A stretch of DNA of 64,000 bases from Kappaphycus alvarezii. Lineage: Eukaryota > Rhodophyta > Florideophyceae > Gigartinales > Solieriaceae. Made by a program: the position numbers and the translations under genes. The stretch spans positions 1 to 64,000 of the forward strand of contig NADL03000073.1 in assembly GCA_002205965.3 (NCBI GenBank), written 5' to 3'. Shown here one piece after another: positions 9,517 to 19,794 of this stretch. Within the stretch, counting starts at the first letter, position 1. Every line of letters starts with the position of its first letter. The notes under the pieces were generated by a model that saw only the letters and a list, made by a program, of their open reading frames with translations, was not told where the DNA came from and did not search any database.

Positions 9517-10309
9517 ATGCTTTGTGTGCGACTTAATTTGTTGAGCGCCCCGCTCGGGTATGCTGGCTCACAAGTACTCCTACCATTTAATGCAACAGCC
9601 CCTTACATAGATTTTTCAACCCTCACAATTTATAGCACCTATGCAGTACCTATGTGCCATACGTATCGGCACCGCTCCAGTACGGTGCAAAGCATCCCTC
9701 TAAAAATAATTGAAAATAAAATTGTAAATACAGTGACAGCACAGCAAGCGCGGCATGCCAGCTTATCCAGTGCAGCATGCCAAATAATATCTAGAAATTA
9801 CATTATATTAGAATTTTATTCGTTCAATAAATGGCCTTGTTTTATCTTTTCCACTGTATAAATTGATCAAACGGGTGGAGAAACTCTTATAAAACATAAA
9901 GTTAAGATGATTACTAGCAGCATAGTCGGATTCTACAGCAGAAACTGGCAATTCTTTTGCCAAAAATTAAAAAAAGAAGCATTTGAGCTTCGATTCAATC
10001 TCTTCATTTCTAATGAACGGATACTTTTCATACTATCCCTCAGTCGACTACTGAATATATTATATTTTCTAACGAACGACGGTTCATGTCCAATGCAAAA
10101 TAGTCTGAAACCCGGTCTTTGTTTATCAAAATTTGTACACCTAGACTTCCGGGAACGTAACAGGGTCTGGCCAGATTTTTATTTAAAATGAGCCAGTGTT
10201 GTTCCCAAAACAGAGTCTGCCAATAAAACAGATAGATGAAATTTTAACTAAAATTCAAGGACTATGTAAATATTTTTGGTGAGGAAAAAATGCACGTTTG
10301 TTCTACACG
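9517..10309. other. Unassigned AT-rich stretch
   Basis: Two open frames of about 100 codons (9517-9861 and 9907-10191, plus strand) show no recognisable motif. The stretch ends at the 3' terminus of the family A copy on the opposite strand. Confidence 0.25.
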
Positions 10310-11590
10310 TGGTGGTAAATCTTTATTGGTTGTACAATGTCGCACAGAAGCGTGTGGAGGGTATTCATAAATTAACTACGATGCGGGCGGCGGGTAGAAA
10401 ACCTAGCGGGCGGCGGGTAGAAACCTGTCGCGCCTGCATTATTTGGAGACTAAATGCAAAACGGTTAACGAAGTCGCGGAGCTCCTGTTGAGGGGAGGAA
10501 CCGCGACGGGAAGCAGCGAAGTAAGCAAGGCGGCGGAAAAAATCCTTGCCATCGTCGCCCAAGGCGCCATAGATATCAATCCCGACGGGGAGAGGAGGAT
10601 ATCGTTTTGGTTGCAGTAAGTGCCGTAATGACGATGTTTCTCGCACTCTGCGAGTGTTGCGGCAGCGCCTGCGGTAACCGTACTTGGCGAAATGTGGCGG
10701 CGTGCAGAGGGGTGGTCAACAGTAACGTCGACAGCGATATCGGTACTGTGAAGTCCGTATGCAGCGGGTATAAATGTCCATTCGTAGCGCGGGGGACTCC
10801 GAATGCCCAGATGGGTTGGGAACCTGGTAGAGGAGCGGATGTTCGACGAGGGCGACGATCCCAACTTCCTTGCAGTAGCGGGCAAGAACGTTGCGGAGGA
10901 TGTGATGACGATGAGTCATTCCGTCTTCGTATTTGCAGGTCAACGCGTGTTGACCACTTAGATCTAAGACGGGTGCGATGTCGGCCGAGCGGCGGAGCAG
11001 ACCGGACAGCGAGTAGATCCAGGGAATAGCGCGATGCCGAGACGGAGAGCCAGAGCGACTTTCCACGTAGAAGAGGACATGTACGTACCGCGGTGGGGGT
11101 GAGGAAGCGAAGAGAAAACAACGAGGGCGGAGGACGTGCGCACGGAGAGGAGCCGTGCTCGTCGTGGGCTGCCGCGGACGTGAACAACCTATCGGACTTC
11201 GATAGAATGAGTTCAGTTGTGATCGCAGACTGGAGCCTTTCGCCGGGACCGGCGATGAACAACGCTCGAAAAGAGCCGTAGCTGTAAGCGACGAAGACAG
11301 CTGCGGGTGGCGGGAGGATAAGAGCGAGATGGCGGACCGAGGGATCTCTTCTAAGTGGCGTCCTGGGAAAGAGTGAGCAGATCGGAGAAAAGTGCAAAAG
11401 AATCAATTACAGATGCTGCGTAAGCAGCCTCGGTAATGTCTGAAGTTTGCAGGAGACCTAGACCGCCCATGGAAAGGGGAGAGAGGCTTGGAGCCAGGCT
11501 CGCTCTGGACAGGGCAGCTGCAATTGTGGAACGCTTCCTCTGCTTCTGATCGAAGCTAGCGGCGAGTACGGCAGATTGAGTGGTGTTCTA
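10310..11590 (-). pseudogene. Family A non-LTR element, 3' half (RT end, zinc motif, RLE-like nuclease)
   Basis: Reading from 11590 down: SMGGLGLLQTSD with EAAYAAS (end of the RT module), then HALTCKYEDG and RHHILRN (zinc-binding CCHC-like motif), FIPAAYGL with VDVTVDHP (PD-(D/E)XK core), CEKHRHYG (the Lys-x-x-Tyr segment of RLE nucleases) and the C-terminus QARQVSTRR near 10415. These lie in three frames, so at least three frameshifts have occurred; the copy at 12285-13424 has the same order in one frame. The 3' UTR ends at about 10311 with AATAAA followed by the ATTTACCACC sequence shared with 18.17 kb. A protein of this kind would nick target DNA and reverse-transcribe its own RNA. This copy is dead. 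Confidence 0.65.
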
Positions 11591-12284
11591 CACAATGAAA
11601 TTTTTTCACCGCATTCAAAACCCTTCCTGACAAAGCTGCATGAATTACAGCCTGGGTATAGGCAACCATTTTTATCTCTTTTTGTCTCCACCACCGCATA
11701 TCAGCGGCGTTTGATGCATAACATCCGAACCCTATCCCTGACTCATCCGCATCTTCCAATACCAAGGGAAAGTATCTCCAAAGTGCAGTACCGCGCATCT
11801 TGAATGCGTAAGGCCAGAAAATGCATCATGTGCGTATCTGTTTTCCCCTCAAGGCGATCAGGAGGACAGGTGTCTACCTTCTACAATCCAACACTATTGT
11901 CACAAACTATGCCGATTTGCGAATGTCTGACAAAACTATTTCTACAAGATGAGCTACTTCGAAAAGCCAGTGCTGCTACAAATGCACATATTCACGCCCT
12001 GCTGCCGCCCACCGAATACAAAGGTCTGTTATTGAAGTCCGATGTGCTATATTTTATCTCCAATTTTATACTATCTTGGTTTTCACTACCTGCCAAGCAT
12101 GCCCGACTTGCGGACGCAAAATAGATATCTGCCAACGCATTATATTGCAATTGAAAAAGAATAAAACGAGACCGCTCTGAGTATTTATGGCGAAATCTCG
12201 CTTGTTTTGAACCCCGCGAGGGCGAGGTGGCGTTGAGTGACGAGCTATACGAGGAGGAAGAGGACATTCTCATAAAATTTCTAG
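11591..12284. other. Unassigned stretch
   Basis: Frames at 11556-11798 (minus) and 11804-12124 (plus) are open for 80-106 codons without recognisable motifs. The minus frame abuts the 5' truncation of the family A copy and may include some of its RT. Confidence 0.2.
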
Positions 12285-13424
12285 GAGGCTTTCGCACAGA
12301 TTCATGGTCCTTGCACCGACTCCGAATGGGAGCAAGCCTGCCTTCCTATTTCCTACGGGGGCCTCGGCATTCTTCTCGCTTCGTCAATCCCTGAGTCCGC
12401 TTATGCGGCTTCGATGATTGATGTTTTCCGCCGTTTCTCAGATCTGCTCTCCTTCTCGGGAGACCTACACCTGGAGGAAGTGCCTCGGGCCGCGATTTCT
12501 TTATTATCTACCCGTTATCCAGATCTTTCGGCTTCCCTGTCGCCCACTTCCCTGTTTCAGAGGTGTCAAACGCCGGTCCCCGACGAACGGCTCCAGTCTG
12601 CTATCTCGTCTGAGCTTCACAGTTCGACGTTTGATCGGATCTTCCGATCATCCTCTGACCGCGACAGATCTCGCCTCCTATCTGTCCGTGAGTCGTCCGC
12701 CTGTTCAGCTTTCTCTACTTTACCGCACCCTCACCGCGGCACCTATCTGTCCTCGCAAGCTTGGATAGTCGCTGTATCTCTACGCCTCGGCCGCGCGATT
12801 TTCTCTGGTCATGATCGATGTCCGGTATGTGCTCGCCGTTCCAACGACATCGCCCCGTTGCTCGATCCCCTGGGCAAACATGCCCTCACCTGTAAGTACA
12901 ACGATGGGCAGACTCGTCGCCACAATGTCTTGCGTAACGCTCTCCATCGCTACTGTAAGGAGCTTGGAATTTCTGCCTCTCTTGAACATCTGCTTCCTCC
13001 CCTTCCCCCTTCGTCCTCTTCCTCGTCCGCCCTTCGCATAGATCTTTATATCCCTGCTGCATATGGCCTCGACCCGAAGGATATTGCTTTGGATGTCACA
13101 GTGGCCCATCCACAGGTCACTTCTCGCGTTTCCCAGTGTGCCCTATCTGGCGGCGCAGCTGCCTCAATGGCTGAACGTGCGAAACACACGCACTACGGTC
13201 TAGTCTGCCACACGAACGATATACGGCTTCTTCCTGTTGGTATTGATGTGTTCGGTGCCCTTGGGGCCGACGGTGCGACTTTCTTCCGGCGCCTTTCTAC
13301 GTTCGCTGCTGCCCGTCGAGGCACCACTCCCCAATGGGAGCTGCACCTCCTAATCACGCGCTTTGTGTTCTGCTTGCATGGGTTACAAGCTCGTCAAGTT
13401 CTTACCAGATGCATTTCCGATTAG
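12285..13424 (+). CDS. Family A non-LTR element, 3' half, open reading frame with RLE-like endonuclease
   Basis: A single frame is open from after TAG 12282-12284 to TAG 13422-13424; the first ATG is at 12414, but conserved sequence begins upstream. Order: EQACLPISYGGLGI and ESAYAAS (end of the RT thumb, 12328-12413), CPVC at about 12830, GKHALTCKYNDG and RRHNVLRN (zinc-binding motif, 12870-12950), RIDLYIPAAYGL plus ALDVTVAHP (PD-(D/E)XK-like core, 13037-13111), and AKHTHYG (the Lys-x-x-Tyr segment, 13180-13200). The C-terminus is LQARQVLTR. The polymerase palm is missing, so this is a 5'-truncated insertion, the usual outcome of target-primed reverse transcription. It is the best template in the window for family A. 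Whether the fragment is expressed is unknown. Confidence 0.7.
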   Translation, partial: EAFAQIHGPCTDSEWEQACLPISYGGLGILLASSIPESAYAASMIDVFRRFSDLLSFSGDLHLEEVPRAAISLLSTRYPDLSASLSPTSLFQRCQTPVPDERLQSAISSELHSSTFDRIFRSSSDRDRSRLLSVRESSACSAFSTLPHPHRGTYLSSQAWIVAVSLRLGRAIFSGHDRCPVCARRSNDIAPLLDPLGKHALTCKYNDGQTRRHNVLRNALHRYCKELGISASLEHLLPPLPPSSSSSSALRIDLYIPAAYGLDPKDIALDVTVAHPQVTSRVSQCALSGGAAASMAERAKHTHYGLVCHTNDIRLLPVGIDVFGALGADGATFFRRLSTFAAARRGTTPQWELHLLITRFVFCLHGLQARQVLTRCISD

Positions 13425-13519
13425 TTTCTCTCTCATCCCCCTATGCATGTTAATTTCTCTGTAATCCCCCTCAGCATGTTCTCCCACATGCTCTTTCCAC
13501 ATCCCGTAAAGATTACACA

Positions 13520-14860
13520 CACAGGATTAAATTCTTATCTGCGTGGAATTGAGCACATCCCTAGTGCGACGGGATATGAAGACGGAACTTCAGTGGACGT
13601 GATGAACGACCAACCACGCATGTGGTCTGAAAAAGCATTCGAACTGGTGGATTATGTCCACCGCGTATCAATGGAGGCTATGCAGTGCCAGTGGTTCACG
13701 CTGTCACTGGATGAAATGAAATGATCATTAGATTCAATAGGAGGTCTGGTGAGCCACAGAGAATGAAGAACAAAAATATTACGGAGAGATAAAAATTTTT
13801 TGCTATCTTTGTCCCCGACGGAGGATTACCTGCTCAGAGAGCCATTACAGGCAGAGGAAGGCAAAATGAGTTCATTGAAAAGGCTAAATAATCTAAAACA
13901 GGTACCATGACTCGATTACTTGTACAGAAGGTAACTGAGGAACATGTGAAAGAGGGGAAGAAATTCGTGTGGAATGGATTAGTACTTTACATTGCAGAAT
14001 GTCATGCCAACGTTTCGGGAGCTAGGAGTTGGGTTTGCAGGAACTTCAAGGGCGAGGCCTAACTGCGCACCACCTGAACTTCCTGAGCCAAGCAGTTTAA
14101 CATTTAATGGTCTGAATTAATGTGTCGTCGACCACGATACTTTGGTTATCCGATGGGTCGAAAAAAATTTTATGCTGATGGTCGGCACAGTACATTGCCT
14201 TTATGAGTCAATTTTATGGTTTAGAAGGCGGCTCGAGAGGACTGCAACGAACAGAGCGCATGTAGAAAATGTGAGAGGATCACAGCCATTACTGAAGATA
14301 TGTATTCTTCAAAAAGTACATGATTACAATCACTGAATTGGGTGCGTAGATCTTGCAAATCAGCGGATATCATACTATTCGTCCGACTTACGATGCCGAC
14401 GAATTTTTCCCCTATGATGCTGCAAAGTTCTTGAACGTATGAGGAACAATATTTTTTGTCATTTAGAAGAGCAAAATGGGTGAGAACGTCTCAAATGACC
14501 AAAAACAATATTCGCTATCTATTATTTCTGTGTTGAGCTCACGTGCACGCAAAGCCTTTCTAGAAGAAACTGCGGGTAGCTTGAGGTGTATGAGGAAGCG
14601 TTCTAAAAGTAAGTCTGATTTCATTAATGAGTCGAAAAGGTTTCGAATGAGTCATACGAACCCACAGCTTTCGTCGTGCAGACTTCACAACCAAACGGAT
14701 TCATGAGTCTGTTGTTTCAAAATCTCAGCGTAATTGCCGAGTTTGCGCTTAATTGCGAGCAAGGCACTTTTTGGTGCATGGATATGTCAATAATCATGCT
14801 CCGAAAGTAAGAAACCCGTCTAAGATATGCGGCCTCCCTTCCACCTTTTGGTAGATTGGA
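13520..14860 (+). pseudogene. piggyBac-type transposase relic
   Basis: The order and wording of piggyBac transposases can be followed through frameshifts: SLDEMK (13705) then GEPQRMKNK (about 13760), the YFTLQNVMPTFRELGVGFAGT block (13975-14045) with its preceding aspartate, DHDTLVIRWVEKN followed by MVGTVHCLYESI (14127-14212), and GCVDLANQRISYYSSDLRCRR (14341-14400). A cysteine/histidine-rich C-terminus (NCRVCA, HGY, CGL) follows at about 14735-14840, where the family has a zinc finger. The third catalytic aspartate lies in the VDLANQ block. At least five stops or frameshifts make it inactive. The TTAA target sites were not located. Confidence 0.7.
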
Positions 14861-15054
14861 GTGCCGTCTACAGTTTTCGATGCATTGTACGGTTTCACAA
14901 TTGGCTTGGTCAATATACGGTATCTACGCTCCGGTACAAATTTACCGGGTACCATCCCACATATCTACCACAGTAAAATAAACCCCCATTTCAAAGATAT
15001 CAAAAACTGTGATTACAAGTACAGAGGACTCTCAACCTTTCCATTACTCGCAGT
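14861..15054. other. Unassigned spacer
   Basis: The frame is open here and continues into the family B copy, but the sequence before about 15055 does not resemble family B. Confidence 0.25.
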
Positions 15055-16100
15055 AAACCACCCCTTTACCCCCGCTGCGTTCCTTTCCTCCGTGTCCCTC
15101 ACGCGTGCCCTTTGCTCTACCCTTCTGCCTGTGCTACCGAACACTGCTCTTCATTCATACAAATCCGCAGTTCGGGCGCACGACGACTGGAAGACACAAG
15201 TGGCACCCGAGAAGGTGGTCCATTTCACGGCTATCGACTCAGTGCAGAGGTTTGGGCAGGGCCAACTCGTCCGCCCAGTTGAGGAAAAGGCCTTTGATGC
15301 CATGCCGAAGGGGGATGAGAGGACTGTTGCATTCCGAGCCTCGTTGTCAGTGGAGGGTTGCAAGGACTGGCTGTCATGCCAACCGGCTCCGGGGTTGGGT
15401 ACCTACATCCCGGACCGCAATTACAAGACGTGGTTGCAGTTCTATTGCAGAGTGCCACTGTTTCCTCCAGCTCGAAATGCCACAAAGGGGGATGCACGAC
15501 CCTCATGGATCAGTATGGTGACCACGCGCTGTGCTGTGCCTATGGATCCACACGCGGGTGGCGGCATAACTCGCAGACACGTTTGTTTGCTGCAGATCTC
15601 TCCAAAGCTGCCCGACACCCTGTCCTCGAGCCGCCACAACCCGGCCATGCAGTTCGCCCGGACATCAAGGCGCTTGGAGAGAACGGGGGCACGGACTATT
15701 ACGATGTAACCGTTATCCATCCCCTGACCCCCGCCCGCCTTCCCTCCCTGGCGCGATGCCCACTCAAGCCCCTTAACCATGCTCGCCTGGGCAAGGACAC
15801 TCGCTTTGCCGAGTTAATACGTTCCAAGGGTCCTGGGCATCGCTTCATTGCCCTTCCACTCTCCACGTTGGGGGGCTGGCACCCTTCCGCTCGGGACTTC
15901 GCCAACCGGGTTGCGAATGGCATTGCCGCACGGGCAGCCGTTCCGATTGCTGATGCGCAGCGAACATTGTTCGCTCGTCACGCGGCGAACTCGTCCAGAA
16001 TAACGCCAGTTGTTTGTTGGAAGGAGTTTTGAGCGACACTTAGGCTACAACTTGAAATTGTGTATACAGTGTATTCCAGAGAACCTCCGTTCTGAGGGTA
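15055..16100 (+). pseudogene. Family B non-LTR element, 3' third (RT tail, zinc motif, RLE-like nuclease)
   Basis: The first part, in one frame, reads PAAFLSSVSLTRAL and continues to PDRNYKTWLQFYCRVPLFPPA. A single frameshift at about 15474 leads into KCHKGGC, DQYGDHALCC and RHN (CCHC-like zinc motif, 15475-15570). RPDIKALG with YYDVTVIHP (PD-(D/E)XK core, 15656-15725), RFAEL, LSTLGGWHPSA (15860-15895) and a TGA at 16030 follow. Only one indel separates this from an intact C-terminal third; the polymerase part is missing through 5' truncation. RLE-type elements (R2, R4, Hero and relatives) carry this nuclease after the RT. Confidence 0.7.
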
Positions 16101-16689
16101 TGTACAGTAAGTGGTTACCCTACTTACAGTAGTCCTAGTCTGTGATTGCTCCTGGCAGGAAAATTAAGTATACCAACCCATTCGACTGTAAGCCCCATTC
16201 ACCCATTCAAGTAAAACCAATTTTCCCCTTTACCCCCCTCTGGGTTTCACCTTTGAAAACCGCATTTGATAATTTCCATGAAAATGCATAGTTAATGTTA
16301 AGTGGCCCTCCCTCGTCACCTTCCTGAGTGCGCACCAATACAAATCAATCCTTCAGCTGTTGCTAGAAAAGAATTACGAAATTTTGTGAAATTTAAGTTA
16401 TATATTATAGGCCATATCCGTGGCACGCTTAAGGGATAAAATATTTATAGAGAGCTTTACAAACGAACCAGAAAAATCGATGAAAATGCAGATGCTGACG
16501 TAGGGAAGGTACATCGTTCTAGCGTGAGTGGGCGCCTTAATTCTCTTTCTAAATTTCTGTTGGGAAAGCGCTTGCTCAAGTCTGCGGTACCAACAATTAT
16601 TAAAAGTGAGCAGGTGGGTGTAAAACTTCAAAAAAGTTACCACTACGCTTCGTGAGGGCGAAACTGTGGCGAATATCATTTGCGGAGGG
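16101..16689. other. Unassigned AT-rich stretch
   Basis: No open frame longer than about 90 codons and no motif recognised. Confidence 0.3.
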
Positions 16690-17240
16690 GGACGTCATTG
16701 AGGGCGGACATTTGGCGCTCGATTCTTGGTGCGTCGGTATTTACGGTACGCACCATCAAGTAAGAGATCCGAGATTTGCTTTTGATATCGCTCAAGGGTG
16801 GTATTGTACTCGGATAGATCCCCCAAACGGAGAAGGAAAAGGCGTTTGGCATGCGAGACTTGGATGGCTGCCTCAACGCAGCCATCTCCGCCAAACGTAG
16901 AAGGTATGAACCACTGCTCGGGACGGCTACTAGAGGAAGGCTTGCGCCTATCCCAATATCCACCCTTGGAGGCTGGCACCCAGACGCGTACGCGATGCTA
17001 ACCGATGTCGCTTGAACGTGGCCGTTCAAGCGATGGAGACCTACGGGATGGTTAGAGCGGTGCTTACCCAAAGGCACGCTTCTGCGGCCGTCATGTCCAA
17101 CGCGGCATGCCTGCTCGCCGGCATTGAGCCGGCCCTGTAAGGAAGGTCATGTACTGTAGTGTTACCCATCAGCGACGACTTATCCCGCATAACGCATTAG
17201 CCGCATGGATATAACCGACCACATCTTCCATGCATTAAAA
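16690..17240 (+). pseudogene. Family B element, C-terminal nuclease part and 3' UTR
   Basis: Shifting frames give RADIW and FTVRTIK (remnant of the PD-(D/E)XK core), CLNAAISAKRRRYEPLL (the Lys/Arg-x-x-Tyr segment), PISTLGGWHPDAYAMLTDV, and then NVAVQAMETYG to a terminal NAACLLAGIEPAL stop at 17138-17140. The 3' UTR to about 17240 is shared in inverted orientation with 686-760 and 49125-49280. Differences from the copy at 15055 show at least two subfamilies. Confidence 0.6.
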
Positions 17241-17439
17241 TAACCCCAAAATTCCCCCTTGGATAAGGGACTGCAAGAAGTTGTGTACGAACGTGTGTCG
17301 CCAGCGGAGGTTTCAGCGCTTGGTGGTGGAGGGTAATATAACCTCTTTGTCCTTTGTCGTGTGGTACAGAGAAGGCAGCGAGAGGAAAGGACGCTTTGTC
17401 TTCAAACTCATTCGTCGGAGCAAGCACTAGCAAAACGGA

Positions 17440-17560
17440 AGCACCAAGATGGAAATTTTACCGTCTTTTGTGATGGGGAAATGTCTGGGAAAAGGTTTGG
17501 GTGTTTTACTCTTGGAAGATATATCCGGTCTATCCCATGGTTTTCAAGAAATGTCTGGGT
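17440..17560 (+). repeat. Repeat R1, copy 2
   Basis: GGTTTGGGTGTTTTACTCTTGG through TATCCCATGGTTTTC repeats 990-1055 and 18240-18300. Between this copy and the one at 18240 lies a family A fragment, so the pair brackets an insertion or marks a local duplication. Confidence 0.5.
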
Positions 17561-17814
17561 GCTTTAGTTTTTTGAAAAATGTGGTCGGTTGGGGCCCGGG
17601 GTATCTTAGAGGGTTACCGATGATGGAAAGTCCTATCTGCCAGCAAAGTTACCTGGAGCATACCACGAGATATGCCCGCCCCTTACTCATCCTTCTCCCC
17701 ATCAGCCTCTAACCCCTTCAGATCGACAGCGACATCACGGACGTCTTCGCCGTCCGAAGAGTTGAGATCCGACCAGTCCATCCAGCGAGCAGGCACCACA
17801 AATGCTCCGTGCCG

Positions 17815-18185
17815 TAGGGTCCCATCACAGGCAGGTTAGTGTCCTTCTCCGTGTACACTCGCAGAGCGCGAGAAACATCGTCATTACGGCACTTACTGCA
17901 ACCAAAACGATATCCTCCTCTCCCCCGTCGGGATTGATATCTATGGCGCCTTGGGCGACGACGGCAAGGGTTTTTTCCGCCGCCTTGCTTCCTTCGCTGC
18001 TTCCCGTCGCGGTTCCTCCCTCAACAGGAGCTCCGCGACTTCGTTAACCGTTTTGCATTTTGTCTCCAAATAATGCAGGCGCGACAGGTTTCTACCCGCC
18101 GCCCGCATCCGTAGTTAATTTATGAATACCCTCCGCACGCTTCTGTGCGACATTGTACAACCAATAAAAATTTACCACCACTCCG
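17815..18185 (+). pseudogene. Family A element, 3' terminal fragment
   Basis: The segment matches the family A copies from the SQSARNIVITALTATKT region onward in mixed frames. It ends with ACAACCAATAAAAATTTACCACCA, the shared 3' terminus with poly-A signal. It corresponds to 10310-10680 on the opposite strand, with over 90 percent identity by eye. Only the last part of the nuclease ORF and the 3' UTR are present. Confidence 0.6.
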
Positions 18186-18229
18186 TGGCCGTAATAATCC
18201 CACTCTCGCGCCATGACGTCTGCCCATAG

Positions 18230-19032
18230 ACGCCTTTGGGTGTTGGGAAAAGGTTTTGGTGTTTTACTCTTGGAAGATATATCCGGTCTATCCCATGGTT
18301 TTCCAGACAACCGCAATCAACTCAAAAAGAGTATACCGACACAGTAATGGGGAAGGAACTACTCTTTTGTGATGGTGATCAAGAAAGAGCCCATCTGATG
18401 TCTCCGGATGTCAATGGTGAGTATCGTCACTTCTACTTGCACCTGGACATCCGAGGTTACTTCCTCTTCTACTATGCCAAAAATTACTACCACTGCATAG
18501 CCGTACTAATCGGGTAGAGACCTTCACCTCTGTGGTTCACCGAGCCTTTGTTACCACTGGTGCGCTATATCCACGACAAAATGGGGCACCTCGTACTCCC
18601 TCACGTCGAAGACTTAGTGGTCGCCCTTGCAACCCATGGATCCACCGCTCAACCGGTGGATTGCACGATTACATGAAAGCGTCTTTCTCGCCTCTTCGCG
18701 CTCCTTTTCATCGCAAGAAATGTCGAGAAGGGATGTTGGGAGGGGAGTACGAAGCTCGTTCCTGTGGGGATGCAACTCGACGCGGAGAAGATGAAGATCT
18801 CTGCGTCGAACACCAAGGTAGATCGAGTACGGCGTCTCGCGAAGATGATTCTCCTCGTCGCCTAGCCAAACGGTCGCTTGGTGTCCGTGGTTCTATTTCG
18901 GCACTTCTGAGGGGCCTTCGTTTCGCTTACGCTGGAATTCCCGCTTTCGAGATTTTAAATCAGGTCGCTCTTCTTCTACGTGTCCTGCGCGGAGCGGGAA
19001 TGGCAAAAGCCAAGTGGAGTGAGGTTAAGTAG
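18230..19032 (+). pseudogene. DIRS-type element 1: leader (R1 copy 3) and reverse transcriptase
   Basis: After repeat R1 (18240-18365) the frame reads EYRHFYLHLDIRGYF, then FTEPLLPLVRYIHDKMG and HVEDLVV (18420-18625). These correspond to the RT palm motifs up to the YxDD box, here HVEDL. CWEGSTKLVPVGMQLDAEKMKI (about 18745-18800) is the thumb segment typical of DIRS/Ngaro RTs. Several stops and frame changes occur. DIRS-type elements use a tyrosine recombinase instead of an integrase; the matching RNase H and recombinase follow in order. Confidence 0.65.
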
Positions 19033-19039
19033 GTCGACA

Positions 19040-19787
19040 GGTCCAGTTAAGAACCAACAGCACCACGGCTACCAAACGTGTTACTGCTGCAGACCGTTAA
19101 CGCACCGCTAAGATGAGATTATTCGCGGGGCACAGGCTAACTGGGGATACTTCTCTATTCTCCCCTTCTGTGGACAAGGTAGGTCCTCGACATGTTCGAC
19201 TCGACAGGCAGGCCCGCCGCGACCTGTGCTACTGGCCAGCCTTGACACGCGGGGAAGGCCGTGACATGATCAACCAATATCCGAACCTGATCATGCACAG
19301 CGACGCCGCCGTTGTTGGTTATGGAGGCACGCTGGGCCCCGACACCACCGCTGAGTCGCCGGGCTTGTGGGAGGGTCGCGGTTTCTGGACCGCACAAGAT
19401 AGAGAGCACTCGATCACGCTCCGCAAACGACGGCCACTATGGCTGTTGCTCCAACGGCCATTCGCACGTTACGTATCGGACCGGTCAATTCGCCTCCTGC
19501 TACATTACGACAACCTTGCTGTTTTACACATCCTTCATGCCACAGTATCGGCGTCTAAGCCAATAATTGCGGAACTAGGCAAGCTGGAGGCATTCCTCCG
19601 GGTTCCCGTTGTCAAAATAGAGCCACAGTGGATCCCTTCCGCCGTAAAAAAGTTCGCAGCCACCTTTTCGAGAACCTGGGACACGGGTGATGCTAGAGCA
19701 ACAACTCGGCTCGCCGAATTCATTCGCCGCGAGCACCACTTCGACCGGGTGGCATTTCGGCACAGGCCTTCAGCAAGAAGTGGGTAG
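19040..19787 (+). pseudogene. DIRS-type element 1: RNase H domain
   Basis: A 224-codon open frame (19113-19787) reads VRLDRQARRDLCYW, HSDAAVVGYGG (first acidic residue), GFWTAQDREHSITL, LLLHYDNLAVLHIL (DN motif) and IEPQWIPSAVKKFA, the order of the RNase H in DIRS-like elements. This is the best preserved part of the element and lies directly downstream of the RT remnant. It has no upstream start of its own, so it is part of a larger broken polyprotein. Confidence 0.7.
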
Positions 19788-19794
19788 TTCGTCG

